Positions 17,260-25,563 of a DNA stretch of 62,020 nucleotides are shown here, piece after piece. Below the pieces are notes generated by a model that worked only from the letters and a program-made list of their open reading frames with translations, did not search any database and had not been told where the DNA came from. The stretch covers positions 11,536-73,555 of the forward strand of contig CAJTRI010000015.1 in NCBI GenBank assembly GCA_910578615.1, written 5' to 3'. A program made the translations under genes and the position numbers. The DNA is from an uncultured Duncaniella sp. GTDB lineage: Bacteria; Bacteroidota; Bacteroidia; Bacteroidales; Muribaculaceae. The first letter of the stretch is position 1. The number at the start of each line of letters is the position of its first letter.

Positions 17260-18417
17260 TTATGCAAGGAATCCGAGAAGGACTCCGGCTGCCACTGCGG
17301 AGCCGATAACACCGGCCACGTTGGGGCCCATAGCATGCATGAGCAGATAGTTGCTCGGATCATATTCAAGACCGAGATTATTAGAGATACGGGCCGACAT
17401 GGGAACGGCCGAGACTCCGGCATTGCCGATGAGAGGATTGATCTTCTTACTCTTCGGGAGAAAGAGGTTGAAGAGCTTCACGAAGAGCACACCGCTGGAC
17501 GATGCGATAACGAACGCCATGAATCCGAGGAGGAAGATGCGGATGGTCTCCGAGGTGAGGAACTCCGAAGCCTGTGTGGAAGCACCCACCGTCATTCCGA
17601 GCAGGATGGTGACAATGTCGGTAAGGGCATTCGAAGCAGTCTTGGCAAGACGGTTTGTCACACCGCACTCACGAAGCAGGTTGCCGAAGAAGAGCATACC
17701 GAGAAGAGGTATGCCGGACGGAACCACGAAGCATGTAAGAATCATACCCACGATAGGGAAGATAATCTTCTCATTCTGAGAGACGGCACGCGCAGGTTTC
17801 ATCTTTATGAGACGCTCGCTCTTGGTGGTGAAGAGACGCATCAACGGCGGCTGGATCACGGGGACAAGGGCCATATAGGAATAAGCCGATACGGCGATGG
17901 CACCCATGAGGTTTGGCGCAAGTTTTGAAGAAAGGAAGATGGCGGTAGGGCCGTCAGCACCACCGATGATGGCGATGGCACCGGCCTGGTCAGGAGCGAA
18001 TCCGAGAAGAAGGGCTACCATATAGGCACCGAAGATACCAAACTGGGCGGCGGCACCGATAAGCATCAACTTGGGATTGGCAATCAGGGCCGAGAAATCG
18101 GTCATAGCACCAATGCCGAGGAATATCAGCGGCGGATACCATCCGGCACTCACACCATTGTAAAGGATGTTCAGTACTGAACCTTCCTCATAGATGCCGA
18201 TTTCAAGACCGGCGGTGGTGTTGAAAGGGATGTTGCCAATAAGAATGCCGAACCCGATAGGGACAAGGAGCATAGGCTCGAAATTCTTCTTGATGGCGAG
18301 CCAGATGAAGAAAAGGCCCACCACAAGCATCACGAGGTGCTCCCATGTGGCATTATAGAAACCTGTCAGGTGCCAGAACTCCTGAAGGTTCTGCATTATG
18401 AAATCGCTAAAAGTCAT
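17260..18417 (-). CDS. mmdB: Na+-pumping methylmalonyl-CoA/oxaloacetate decarboxylase beta subunit
   Basis: 385 residues with about ten membrane segments. The family motifs are present: GGADGPTAIFLSSKLAP with the essential membrane Asp, NALTDIVTILLGMTVGA, and NPLIGNAGVSAVPMSAR. This subunit decarboxylates carboxybiotin and uses the energy to export Na+. The N-terminus (MTFSDFIMQNLQEFW) is typical of Bacteroidota members. Last gene of the operon mce-mmdA-oadG-mmdC-mmdB. With the epimerase present, methylmalonyl-CoA to propionyl-CoA is more likely than oxaloacetate as the reaction. Confidence 0.9.
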   Translation of the reverse strand: MTFSDFIMQNLQEFWHLTGFYNATWEHLVMLVVGLFFIWLAIKKNFEPMLLVPIGFGILIGNIPFNTTAGLEIGIYEEGSVLNILYNGVSAGWYPPLIFLGIGAMTDFSALIANPKLMLIGAAAQFGIFGAYMVALLLGFAPDQAGAIAIIGGADGPTAIFLSSKLAPNLMGAIAVSAYSYMALVPVIQPPLMRLFTTKSERLIKMKPARAVSQNEKIIFPIVGMILTCFVVPSGIPLLGMLFFGNLLRECGVTNRLAKTASNALTDIVTILLGMTVGASTQASEFLTSETIRIFLLGFMAFVIASSSGVLFVKLFNLFLPKSKKINPLIGNAGVSAVPMSARISNNLGLEYDPSNYLLMHAMGPNVAGVIGSAVAAGVLLGFLA

Positions 18418-18444
18418 AATTTGATAATGATTTTAAAGCGTTGC

Positions 18445-18879
18445 TTATTCAAGGGTGATGAGGACTCCGCCGTCAAGCACCGAGTCACCTACGGAAACGT
18501 CTATCGAAGCTACTTTTCCGTCATGACCGGCATGGATGGCGTTTTCCATCTTCATGGCTTCAAGCATCACGACCGTGTCAGATGCCTTCACTGTATCTCC
18601 GACCTTTACGGGAATGCTCATCACTACTCCGGGCAGAGGAGCCTTGACCTGGAACGAACCGGCGGCGGTAGCGGGCTTGGAAATCACCTTGGCGCCAGAA
18701 TCGGTGCGAGGTGCGGCCGAGGGACGTGGTTTGGTTACAATGGTGACAGGTTTGTCGGGTTTCTGTAACTCCACCTTGTAGGGGACTCCGTTGACTTCCA
18801 CCTTGGCGAAGTTGTTGTCAATGTCGCCCACCTTCACCGAGTAGAGGTTGCCGTTGATGCGATATTTATATTCTTTCAT
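18445..18879 (-). CDS. mmdC: Biotin carboxyl carrier subunit
   Basis: 144 residues. An N-terminal small strand region (about 1-40), a Pro/Ala-rich linker (about 40-72) and a biotinyl domain (73-144) with EAMKMEN, in which K110 carries biotin. It shuttles CO2 from the carboxyltransferase MmdA to the membrane subunit MmdB. It lies between the OadG-like gene and mmdB in the same operon. Length and linker are normal for Bacteroidota. Confidence 0.9.
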   Translation of the reverse strand: MKEYKYRINGNLYSVKVGDIDNNFAKVEVNGVPYKVELQKPDKPVTIVTKPRPSAAPRTDSGAKVISKPATAAGSFQVKAPLPGVVMSIPVKVGDTVKASDTVVMLEAMKMENAIHAGHDGKVASIDVSVGDSVLDGGVLITLE

Positions 18880-18928
18880 TTTAGATTTTACTAAGGGATG
18901 ATATGACTAAATGAAGTGAGAGGGTGAA

Positions 18929-19846
18929 TTAGCGGCGCGGAAGCTCGCGGAGTGAGTAAATCTTGGAGCTCCATGGCGAGTAGGCACGACGCACCTTGTT
19001 GATGGTGAGAATCGTGTTCTCGCGGTCATGGGCATCAAGATGGTCATGAAGAGCCATGGTGATGGCGGCGATTGCCTCGCCCGAATCATGTTCGGAAGTG
19101 ACTTCGGCCTCGCTGTCGGCAAGAGCCTTGGCCTTCTGTGAGCGTAATACGCTTGCACCGATACGGTTGATGATGTAGAAGCAAATTGCAAGCACGAGCA
19201 GGGCGGCAAACACGATGCACATGGCCATGACAGCCATGCCGAAGCCGTTCTCATCCTGTGCGGCAAACATATCCACCTTCGAGTTGGTGCTCTTGATGAT
19301 ATTGTTGCTTGACGGAGTGATGTAGAGGGCGTCAGAACCATCGCGGACTTCCCAGGCATCCGGGTTGCCGGTGCCACCTTCGCCATCCACCTTCCTTGCA
19401 TAGGACTGGCCGGGTTTAAGATTGCCGGGAATGACAATCTCATCAATGAGTGACTTGCCGTCGGCATCATAGATGGCTACGTAATTGTCCTTGCCGGGAG
19501 TGAAGGTGAAGTTCATGTGGAAGGTTCCCTTGTTGGGTTCGCCATCGGCCCAGAAGAGCACATGCTGGCGGGTGGGAATCTCGGTATTGACGTCACCTAA
19601 GGGGACGGGATACAGCGTTGGATTTGAGCTATCGTTGGTCAGGAAGACGCTCGATATTTCCAAAGGCCCGAAGGTAGAGTTGAAAAGCTCCACCCACGCC
19701 GAGTACTGACCAAAGTCGTCCACGACGCTTGTCGAGTCATTGGAAATCATCACCTCGTTAATTCTGAGTCCGCGACGCCCCTGGGCTGAGACCACGGCGG
19801 CACAGGCGAGAAATATGACGAGGATGGATAATATTCTTTTTTTCAT
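18929..19846 (-). CDS. OadG-like subunit fused to an exported lamin-tail domain
   Basis: 305 residues. A signal peptide (1-22) leads to a lamin-tail-like domain (about 25-180): LRINEVMISNDS, WVELFNSTFGPLEISSVFLT and FTFTPGKDNYVAIYDADGK are its hallmarks. A membrane helix (about 203-226, VMAMCIVFAALLVLAICFYI) and a cytoplasmic helical tail (about 227-305) resemble OadG, the small subunit that assembles these decarboxylases. The position between mmdA and mmdC agrees. The periplasmic lamin-tail part is an added module not found in classic OadG (about 80-100 residues) and might contact the envelope. Confidence 0.78.
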   Translation of the reverse strand: MKKRILSILVIFLACAAVVSAQGRRGLRINEVMISNDSTSVVDDFGQYSAWVELFNSTFGPLEISSVFLTNDSSNPTLYPVPLGDVNTEIPTRQHVLFWADGEPNKGTFHMNFTFTPGKDNYVAIYDADGKSLIDEIVIPGNLKPGQSYARKVDGEGGTGNPDAWEVRDGSDALYITPSSNNIIKSTNSKVDMFAAQDENGFGMAVMAMCIVFAALLVLAICFYIINRIGASVLRSQKAKALADSEAEVTSEHDSGEAIAAITMALHDHLDAHDRENTILTINKVRRAYSPWSSKIYSLRELPRR

Positions 19847-19876
19847 ATTGATGACTTGGAAGTGACGGTAAGAGCC

Positions 19877-21430
19877 TTAGAGGGGTATGTTGCCGTGCTT
19901 CTTGGCAGGGTTGACCACTTTCTTGGTGGCAAGCTGTTGAAGGGCGCGGATTACGCGGAAACGTGTGTTACGCGGCTCGATGACATCGTCGATATAGCCA
20001 TAACGGGCTGCATTGTAGGGATTGCAGAAGAGCTTGTTGTATTCCTCTTCCTTCTCTCTGAGCACCTTGGCCGGATCATCAGAAGCCTTGGCCTCCTTGG
20101 CATAGAGAACCTCGACAGCACCTGCCCCACCCATTACGGCGATTTCGGCAGTGGGCCATGCATAGTTCATATCGCCTCGGAGCTGCTTGCAGGACATCAC
20201 GATGTGGCTGCCTCCATAGCTCTTGCGAAGTGTGACGGTTACCTTGGGCACCGTGGCCTCGCCATAGGCATAGAGAAGTTTTGCGCCGTGGAGAATCACG
20301 CCGTTGTACTCCTGGCCGGTTCCGGGGAGGAAGCCGGGAACGTCTACGAGTGTGACGAGAGGGATGTTGAAGGCGTCACAGAAACGCACGAAACGGGCGC
20401 CCTTGCGGGAGGCATTGCTGTCAAGCACGCCGGCAAGATATTTGGGCTGGTTGGCCACTATACCGACAGCCTGACCGTTGAAACGGGCAAAGCCTATGAT
20501 GATATTCTTGGCATAGTCACGCTGGATTTCAAGGAACTCGCCGTTATCAATGATAGCGCCGATCACCTCATACATATCGTAGGGACGGTTGGCGGAATCA
20601 GGGATAATCTCGTTAAGAGAATCTTCAAGACGGTCGATGGGGTCATTGCATTCCACCAACGGGGGTTCTTCAAGATTGTTCTGGGGTATGTAGCTGAAAA
20701 GCTTGCGGATGATTGCGAGGGTTTCTTCGCCGTCCTCTGCCGCAAAATGGGCCACACCGCTCTTCTGGGAATGGACTGTCGCACCACCGAGGGCTTCCTG
20801 TGTCACATCCTCGCCGGTAACGGTCTTGACAACCTTGGGGCCGGTAAGGAACATATAGGAAATTCCCTTGGTCATAATAGTGAAGTCTGTCAGCGCGGGA
20901 GAATATACCGCGCCGCCGGCACATGGGCCGAGGATGCCTGAAATCTGCGGTATGACACCAGAAGCAAGGATGTTGCGCTGGAAAATCTCGGCATATCCTG
21001 CAAGAGCGTTGATACCTTCCTGAATGCGAGCGCCACCAGAGTCGTTCAGACCGATGACGGGAGCGCCCATCTTCATGGCCATATCCATTATCTTGCAGAT
21101 TTTGAGAGCCATGGTCTCGCTGAGGGAGCCGCCGAAGACGGTGAAGTCCTGAGCGAATACATAGACGAGTCGGCCATCGATTGTTCCGTAGCCGGTCACA
21201 ACGCCGTCACCGAGATAGGACTTCTTTTCCTGACCGAAGTTGTGGCAGCGATGACGGACGAACATGTCGATTTCCTCGAAGGATCCCTCGTCGAGGAGCT
21301 GGTCGATGCGCTCACGGGCAGTGTATTTGCCACGTTCGTGCTGCTTCTGGATGGCCTTTTCGCCGCCTCCCAGACGAGCTTCCTCGCGGAGGGCGATGAG
21401 CTCTTTTACTTTTTCAAGCTGGGTACTCAT
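19877..21430 (-). CDS. mmdA: Methylmalonyl-CoA decarboxylase carboxyltransferase (alpha) subunit
   Basis: 517 residues, the usual length. Two crotonase-fold carboxyltransferase halves are visible: ARERIDQLLDEGSFEEIDMF, GGSLSETMALKICKIMDMA and GLNDSGGARIQEGINAL in the first; VDVPGFLPGTGQEYNGVI, RKSYGGSHIVM and GAVEVLYAKE in the second. It moves the carboxyl group of methylmalonyl-CoA to biotin on MmdC in the cytoplasm. Acyl-CoA carboxylase beta subunits share this fold, but the membrane subunit and the epimerase next to it favour the decarboxylase. It lies 92 nt after mce, separated by a hairpin. Confidence 0.9.
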   Translation of the reverse strand: MSTQLEKVKELIALREEARLGGGEKAIQKQHERGKYTARERIDQLLDEGSFEEIDMFVRHRCHNFGQEKKSYLGDGVVTGYGTIDGRLVYVFAQDFTVFGGSLSETMALKICKIMDMAMKMGAPVIGLNDSGGARIQEGINALAGYAEIFQRNILASGVIPQISGILGPCAGGAVYSPALTDFTIMTKGISYMFLTGPKVVKTVTGEDVTQEALGGATVHSQKSGVAHFAAEDGEETLAIIRKLFSYIPQNNLEEPPLVECNDPIDRLEDSLNEIIPDSANRPYDMYEVIGAIIDNGEFLEIQRDYAKNIIIGFARFNGQAVGIVANQPKYLAGVLDSNASRKGARFVRFCDAFNIPLVTLVDVPGFLPGTGQEYNGVILHGAKLLYAYGEATVPKVTVTLRKSYGGSHIVMSCKQLRGDMNYAWPTAEIAVMGGAGAVEVLYAKEAKASDDPAKVLREKEEEYNKLFCNPYNAARYGYIDDVIEPRNTRFRVIRALQQLATKKVVNPAKKHGNIPL

Positions 21431-21459
21431 TATAGTTCAATAGATGTTTTATATGTTCC

Positions 21460-21506
21460 TGCCTGAAAGGCCTGCCGGCAATCTTCCCGACCCGGCCTTT
21501 CAGGCA
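21460..21506 (-). repeat. Intra-operon hairpin between mce and mmdA
   Basis: TGCCTGAAAGGCC (21460-21472) and its exact complement (21494-21506) enclose a 21-nt loop. There is no T-run on the minus strand, so it is not a classic terminator. It may be an RNA processing or stabilising element that sets different levels of mce and mmdA messages. Confidence 0.65.
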
Positions 21507-21522
21507 TTAAGTAGAGTATGAT

Positions 21523-21942
21523 TTACTTGTTTGGGTCTTCGCAAAGTTCGATGAGGGTTCCGCATGTGCTCTTAGGATGGAGGAAGGCTATGTTGAGGCC
21601 TTCGGCACCCTTACGGGGAGCCTTGTCGATGAGACGGCAGCCCTTGGCCTCCATCTCGTTAAGGCCGTTCTGCACACCGTCGGCGATGGCAAACGCCATA
21701 TGCTGGATGCCGCCGCGACCACCGTTGTTTTCAATAAACTTGCTGATGGCGCTTTCGGGAGCGGTGCCTTCAAGAAGCTCTATCTTGGTCTGGCCGACCT
21801 TGAAGAAAGCCGTGCGTACTTTTTGGTCTGCTACTTCCTCGATGGCAAAACATTTGAGTCCGAGAGTGTTCTCATAAAAGGCGATTGCCTCTTCAAGGTT
21901 AGGCACTGCGATGCCGATGTGTTCGATATGCGAAATATCCAT
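21523..21942 (-). CDS. mce: Methylmalonyl-CoA epimerase
   Basis: 139 residues from the ATG at 21942. An upstream frame to 22020 adds a polar stretch, but the family begins MDISHIEHIGIAVPNLEEAI. The glyoxalase-fold metal ligands are visible: His in IEHIGIAV, His in GIQHMAFA and Glu in GTLIELCE; KIELLEG is also typical. It interconverts (R)- and (S)-methylmalonyl-CoA, feeding the decarboxylase encoded downstream. First gene of the operon, with a canonical promoter at 22040-22071 and a leader of about 90 nt. Confidence 0.92.
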   Translation of the reverse strand: MDISHIEHIGIAVPNLEEAIAFYENTLGLKCFAIEEVADQKVRTAFFKVGQTKIELLEGTAPESAISKFIENNGGRGGIQHMAFAIADGVQNGLNEMEAKGCRLIDKAPRKGAEGLNIAFLHPKSTCGTLIELCEDPNK

Positions 21943-22039
21943 GGTTGTTATAAATTGTATTGGTTTTTTAGTTTCATTCTGCATGGGCAAGCCGGAATTA
22001 CAGTATGCAATCCCGGGCAAGTCCCTAATTTCACGGATG

Positions 22040-22071
22040 CAAATTTAACTATAATAATCGGTAGTGGCAAA
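22040..22071 (-). promoter_or_regulatory. Promoter of the mce-mmd operon
   Basis: On the minus strand TTTG (22071-22068), a 20-nt spacer and TAAATTTG (22047-22040) exactly fit the Bacteroidota consensus. A 14-bp palindrome touches the -33 box. Confidence 0.87.
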
Positions 22072-22084
22072 TGTTATATAACAT
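22071..22084. repeat. 14-bp palindrome next to the mmd -33 box
   Basis: ATGTTATATAACAT is a perfect palindrome between the divergent mce and PepSY-like genes. It begins at the edge of the mce promoter and could be an operator. AT-rich palindromes also arise by chance, so this is tentative. Confidence 0.45.
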
Positions 22085-22157
22085 CTTTTTGCCTTCGCAT
22101 GAACAAAACCGGCACCATTACCGTTATCACGTAAGAACCCGAAATACAAACCAAGTT

Positions 22158-22610
22158 ATGAGAAAATTCTTATCCCTGATGATGATTGGTCTCATCGCCG
22201 TGATGGCATGGAGCTGTGATGACGATGACGACAAGAACACCCCTATCTCATTCTCCGATCTCCCCAAAACAGCACAGAACTTCCTCAACGAGTATTATCC
22301 TTCTGACAAGGTGGTCTCGATAGACCGTGAAGGAAAACACGAAGGCACCGAATATGACGTCAGGATGGCAAGCGGCCATGAAGTAGAATTTGACGCCGCA
22401 GGACAATGGACTGATGTCGACGCTCCCGCACAGCAGTATGTTCCCGAAGGGATTGTCCCCGAGCCCATCCGCCAATATGTAACGGAAAATTTCCAGGCAT
22501 TCGGAATCAATGAGATTTCACGTGAGAAATACGGCTATGAAGTCGAACTTACCAGCGGACTCGAACTCCGATTCGACCACGACGGAATCTTCATCGGACA
22601 TCTCGACTGA
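22158..22610 (+). CDS. PepSY-like (DUF2874) lipoprotein
   Basis: 150 residues from the ATG at 22158; a longer frame from 22071 would place about 30 polar residues before the signal peptide. MRKFLSLMMIGLIAVMAWSC is a lipoprotein signal (C20) followed by five Asp. Two PepSY-like repeats follow: about 30-80 (DLPKTAQNFLNEYYPSDKVV, EYDVRMASGHEVEFD) and about 95-150 (PIRQYVTENFQAFGINEIS, YEVELTSGLELRFD). PepSY-like proteins in Bacteroidota are periplasmic and thought to bind or inhibit other proteins. Monocistronic. Confidence 0.85.
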   Translation: MRKFLSLMMIGLIAVMAWSCDDDDDKNTPISFSDLPKTAQNFLNEYYPSDKVVSIDREGKHEGTEYDVRMASGHEVEFDAAGQWTDVDAPAQQYVPEGIVPEPIRQYVTENFQAFGINEISREKYGYEVELTSGLELRFDHDGIFIGHLD

Positions 22611-22631
22611 TAAACAGACATATCGATCTAC

Positions 22632-22680
22632 ACGCATAGAGGCCTTGCAGGTGCGGCACCTGCAAGGCCTCTATGCGTTT
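22632..22680. terminator. Very strong bidirectional hairpin terminator
   Basis: A perfect 22-bp stem (22632-22653 with 22657-22678) has a 3-nt loop, followed by T's. The core includes GAGGCCTTGCAGGTG. It lies between the convergent PepSY-like gene and the ABC-2 permease gene. Confidence 0.92.
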
Positions 22681-22691
22681 GAACGTCTATA

Positions 22692-24008
22692 TCAATATCT
22701 TATCCAGCGTATAATCTCTTTGACGGACGGTTTCTTGCCATACATGAATATACCAACGCGGTAAATCTTTCCGGCCATCCATACAGAGCCAAGGAATCCG
22801 ATAACGAGAAGGCCCAGCGAAAGCCAGATTTCCCATGACGGTATCCCGAACGGGATACGGGCCACCATCACCATGGGAGAAGTCAGCGGGAATATCGAGG
22901 CCCAGAAAGCAACAGGCCCCGTAGGATCGGCTGCGGCCACCATGGCGAATATCAGGCCGAATATGATGGGGAATACAGCGAATGACGTGAGTTGGGAAGC
23001 ATCCTGTATATTGTCTACCGCCGACCCCACAGCCGCAAAGATGGAAGAATACATCAGGAAGCCGAGAACGAGGAATATGGTCATCAGCCCGACAAGCGAC
23101 ACTATATTGCCAACCTGGGATAACGACGCCAGGGCCTGAATAACCTCGATTGACTCGACATCGCCGACTGCATCAAGGTTTCCGGCCTGTACTGCGGCGA
23201 TATCAGCCATAGCCTCGGCGGGAAGAAGGGCCGGGAGCAGATAGGCCGACATGGCGGCAAGCAGTACTCCCCACAACACCATCTGGGTGACAGCCACAAG
23301 GGCCACACCGAGAATCTTGCCCATCATGAGCTGGGCCGGCTTGACCGAGGTGACCACCACTTCCAATACTCGGTTGCCTTTCTCCTCGATGATAGACGTC
23401 ATTACCATCTGTCCGTAAATGAGGAGGAACATGTATAGCACGAAAGACATTCCGATGCCTATCGCATAGCTAAGTCCCGAAGAGATGGCTTCTTCCTCTT
23501 CCTCATCGTCAATCCTTAGAGTCGAAAGTGCCACATTGCTTTCGACTTCGGCCATTATTTTGTCAAGATCGGCGATATCATAATGACGCAGACGCTCATC
23601 CTCGATAATCTTGTTTATCTGGCTGGTAACAGCGCTTTCGGTTATCATCGAAGACGGTTCGCTCGTGTAGAGTTTGAGCGACGGACGGCGCGAATCAAAC
23701 ACATTGTCGGGAATCATAAGCACGGCACTGGCATCGTCACGGCGCAGGGCCGAGTCAAGAGTGATGTCGGGAACGGGAATGAACCTTACCTCGTCCGTGC
23801 TTTTAAGCCTGGTATCTATCTTGTGGGAATTGTCCACCACAAGCACCGTTGTCTCGCTCTTATCGACAAACGTCATCAGAAGTGCCGGAAGCGCCATAAG
23901 AAGCAGCATCAGCAACGGCATAAGCAAAGTGGTGAATATAAAACTTTTTTTCTTAACGCGTTCGAGATATTCGCGTTCTATGACTATTCCTATTTTTGAC
24001 TTTGACAT
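22692..24008 (-). CDS. ABC-2 type permease, NatB-like
   Basis: 438 residues. The N-terminal helix (about 20-45) is followed by a large extracytoplasmic domain (about 50-180) and five or six membrane segments in the C-terminal half. GQMVMTSIIEEKGNRVLEVV and VTSVKPAQLMMGKILGVALV are the typical ABC-2/NatB motif. It forms an inner-membrane exporter with the ATPase encoded 11 nt upstream. NatAB exports Na+ in Bacillus; here the substrate is unproven. Confidence 0.87.
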   Translation of the reverse strand: MSKSKIGIVIEREYLERVKKKSFIFTTLLMPLLMLLLMALPALLMTFVDKSETTVLVVDNSHKIDTRLKSTDEVRFIPVPDITLDSALRRDDASAVLMIPDNVFDSRRPSLKLYTSEPSSMITESAVTSQINKIIEDERLRHYDIADLDKIMAEVESNVALSTLRIDDEEEEEAISSGLSYAIGIGMSFVLYMFLLIYGQMVMTSIIEEKGNRVLEVVVTSVKPAQLMMGKILGVALVAVTQMVLWGVLLAAMSAYLLPALLPAEAMADIAAVQAGNLDAVGDVESIEVIQALASLSQVGNIVSLVGLMTIFLVLGFLMYSSIFAAVGSAVDNIQDASQLTSFAVFPIIFGLIFAMVAAADPTGPVAFWASIFPLTSPMVMVARIPFGIPSWEIWLSLGLLVIGFLGSVWMAGKIYRVGIFMYGKKPSVKEIIRWIRY

Positions 24009-24019
24009 GGCTCTTTCAT

Positions 24020-24961
24020 TTATCGGTTAGCGGAATCCTCTTCAACGGCCCGGATGAATATATCATTCATCGAGGCAATACTCTCACCGAACCCCACGAC
24101 ATTTACGGCATCATTGGCCTCGGCCAGCACCCTGCGCACAGCGTCTGGCTTAGACCCCTCCGTGACATGGAACGAGATACGGCTGCGTCCACGGCTGTCA
24201 GGATCAAGAATCTTGAACTCCCCGGCAAAAGGCAGAAGACGCTCCATCAGAAGACGCCCGTCTCCGGCAAAAGTCAGGTCGTAACGGTCGGCAAAGAAGC
24301 GTCGGCGCAGTTCCTCCACATTACCGCTCAAAATGTTACGGCTCTTGTTGATAAGCGTGATATTATCACATATCTCCTCCACGGAGTTCATGTTGTGTGT
24401 TGAGAAAATTATTGTAGAGCCTTCGTCGCGAAGTTTGAGAATCTCCTCTTTGAGAAGGTTGGCGTTAATGGGGTCAAATCCTGAAAAAGGTTCGTCAAAA
24501 ATCAATAGTTTGGGCCTGTGAAGCACGGTGACTATGAACTGTACTTTCTGAGCCATACCTTTCGACAGCTCCTCTACCTTCTTGTCCCACCAGCCGAGAA
24601 TGTCGAATCTCTCGAACCACCGGCGCAGTTCCCGGACGGCATCGGCCTTTGAAAGGCCTTTGAGACGGGCAAAGAATACGGCCTGCTCCCCCACTTTCAT
24701 CTTCTTATAAAGACCTCGCTCCTCGGGGAGATAACCTATCATCTCCACATCGTCCTGGGTCATACGGTGGCCGTCAAACATGACTATCCCACTGTCAGGA
24801 GCCGTGATATGGTTGATGATACGTATCAGCGTGGTCTTTCCGGCGCCGTTAGGGCCGAGAAGCCCGTAGACCTGTCCTTCCGGGACGGAAAGAGACACGT
24901 CATCAAGCGCGAGATGGGAGGCATAGGCCTTACTGACGTTTTCGACTTGAAGTATATCCAT
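24020..24961 (-). CDS. ABC transporter ATP-binding protein, NatA-like
   Basis: 313 residues. Walker A GPNGAGKTT, signature LSKGMAQKVQF, Walker B LLIFDEPFSGFDP and the switch His in IIFSTHNMNSV are intact. The C-terminal 90 residues are a typical extension of this group. It powers the permease encoded next. The gene is divergent from an ECF sigma gene, and its upstream region holds a TGAAAC-N16-CGAC element on the minus strand, suggesting ECF control. Confidence 0.9.
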   Translation of the reverse strand: MDILQVENVSKAYASHLALDDVSLSVPEGQVYGLLGPNGAGKTTLIRIINHITAPDSGIVMFDGHRMTQDDVEMIGYLPEERGLYKKMKVGEQAVFFARLKGLSKADAVRELRRWFERFDILGWWDKKVEELSKGMAQKVQFIVTVLHRPKLLIFDEPFSGFDPINANLLKEEILKLRDEGSTIIFSTHNMNSVEEICDNITLINKSRNILSGNVEELRRRFFADRYDLTFAGDGRLLMERLLPFAGEFKILDPDSRGRSRISFHVTEGSKPDAVRRVLAEANDAVNVVGFGESIASMNDIFIRAVEEDSANR

Positions 24962-24991
24962 TGTTGAAAATTTGATGTTTCTGAATTATCT

Positions 24992-25017
24992 GTCGCGAAA
25001 TTATTAAAAAAGTTTCA
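24992..25017 (-). promoter_or_regulatory. ECF-type promoter for the NatAB-like exporter
   Basis: Minus-strand TGAAAC (25017-25012), a 16-nt spacer, then CGAC (24995-24992). This is the ECF sigma promoter layout (for example TGAAAC-N16-CGTA of Bacillus SigW). The ABC gene starts about 30 nt further on. Confidence 0.6.
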
Positions 25018-25024
25018 ACCGGGA

Positions 25025-25050
25025 TGAAACTTTTTGTTTTTTTCAACGTC
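25025..25050 (+). promoter_or_regulatory. ECF-type promoter for the sigma factor gene
   Basis: TGAAAC (25025-25030), a 16-nt T-rich spacer, then CGTC (25047-25050), 12 nt before the sigma gene ATG. It mirrors the minus-strand element; the two TGAAAC boxes are an inverted repeat seven nt apart. Self-activation of the sigma gene is the expected meaning. Confidence 0.68.
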
Positions 25051-25062
25051 CAATATGACGTA

Positions 25063-25563
25063 ATGACACCCGAAACACCCCGAAATAAAGAGCAACGTTT
25101 TATGGCCGTCGTGGAGGACAACCGCCGCCTTATATATAAGGTGTGCTACATGTATGCCACCGATGACGACCACTTCAACGACCTTTATCAGGAAGTACTC
25201 GCCAACATATGGCAGGGACTTGACAGCTTTCGCGGCGACTCGCGCCAGTCAACGTGGATCTACCGTGTAGCCCTGAACACGTGTGTCACTTTCTACCGCC
25301 GCAATTCATCTCATTCAACGGGAAGAATGTCTATCGACAACGTACCTGACATCGAGGCCCCGGAGTCAGACCGTGGAGACATGCTCCGCGAGATGTACCG
25401 TCTCATAGGCGGCCTCCCGAAAATGGACAAGGCACTCATCCTGATGTGGCTCGATGAAAAGAGCTATGACGAGATTGCCGAGGTGGCAGGACTGACACGC
25501 AACACTGTGGCCACACGACTGAGGCGCATAAAACAAAAGTTAGTCGAACAGAACAACAAGTGA
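25063..25563 (+). CDS. ECF-type RNA polymerase sigma factor
   Basis: 166 residues from the ATG at 25063; an earlier in-frame ATG (25024) would overlap the -35 box. Region 2 is LIYKVCYMYATDDDHFNDLY to FRGDSRQSTWIYRVALNTC; region 4 is LPKMDKALILMWLDEKSYDE and GLTRNTVATRLRRIKQKL. There is no region 1 or 3, so it is a small ECF factor. The gene is followed, with 4-nt overlap, by a membrane protein gene that may encode its anti-sigma partner. An ECF-like promoter directly upstream suggests autoregulation. Confidence 0.9.
   Translation: MTPETPRNKEQRFMAVVEDNRRLIYKVCYMYATDDDHFNDLYQEVLANIWQGLDSFRGDSRQSTWIYRVALNTCVTFYRRNSSHSTGRMSIDNVPDIEAPESDRGDMLREMYRLIGGLPKMDKALILMWLDEKSYDEIAEVAGLTRNTVATRLRRIKQKLVEQNNK

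Noticed and set aside
17335..17928. Plus-strand frame rich in His/Glu/Arg opposite mmdB
   Set aside because: Composition is that of an antisense membrane gene and mmdB is clearly real.
18907..19470. Second minus-strand frame inside the OadG/lamin-tail gene
   Set aside because: Shifted-frame shadow with Ser/Pro/Arg-rich composition; the signal peptide and membrane helix are in the other frame.
19856..20941. 361-codon plus-strand open frame opposite mmdA
   Set aside because: Antisense shadow of a strongly conserved carboxyltransferase; no domain of its own.
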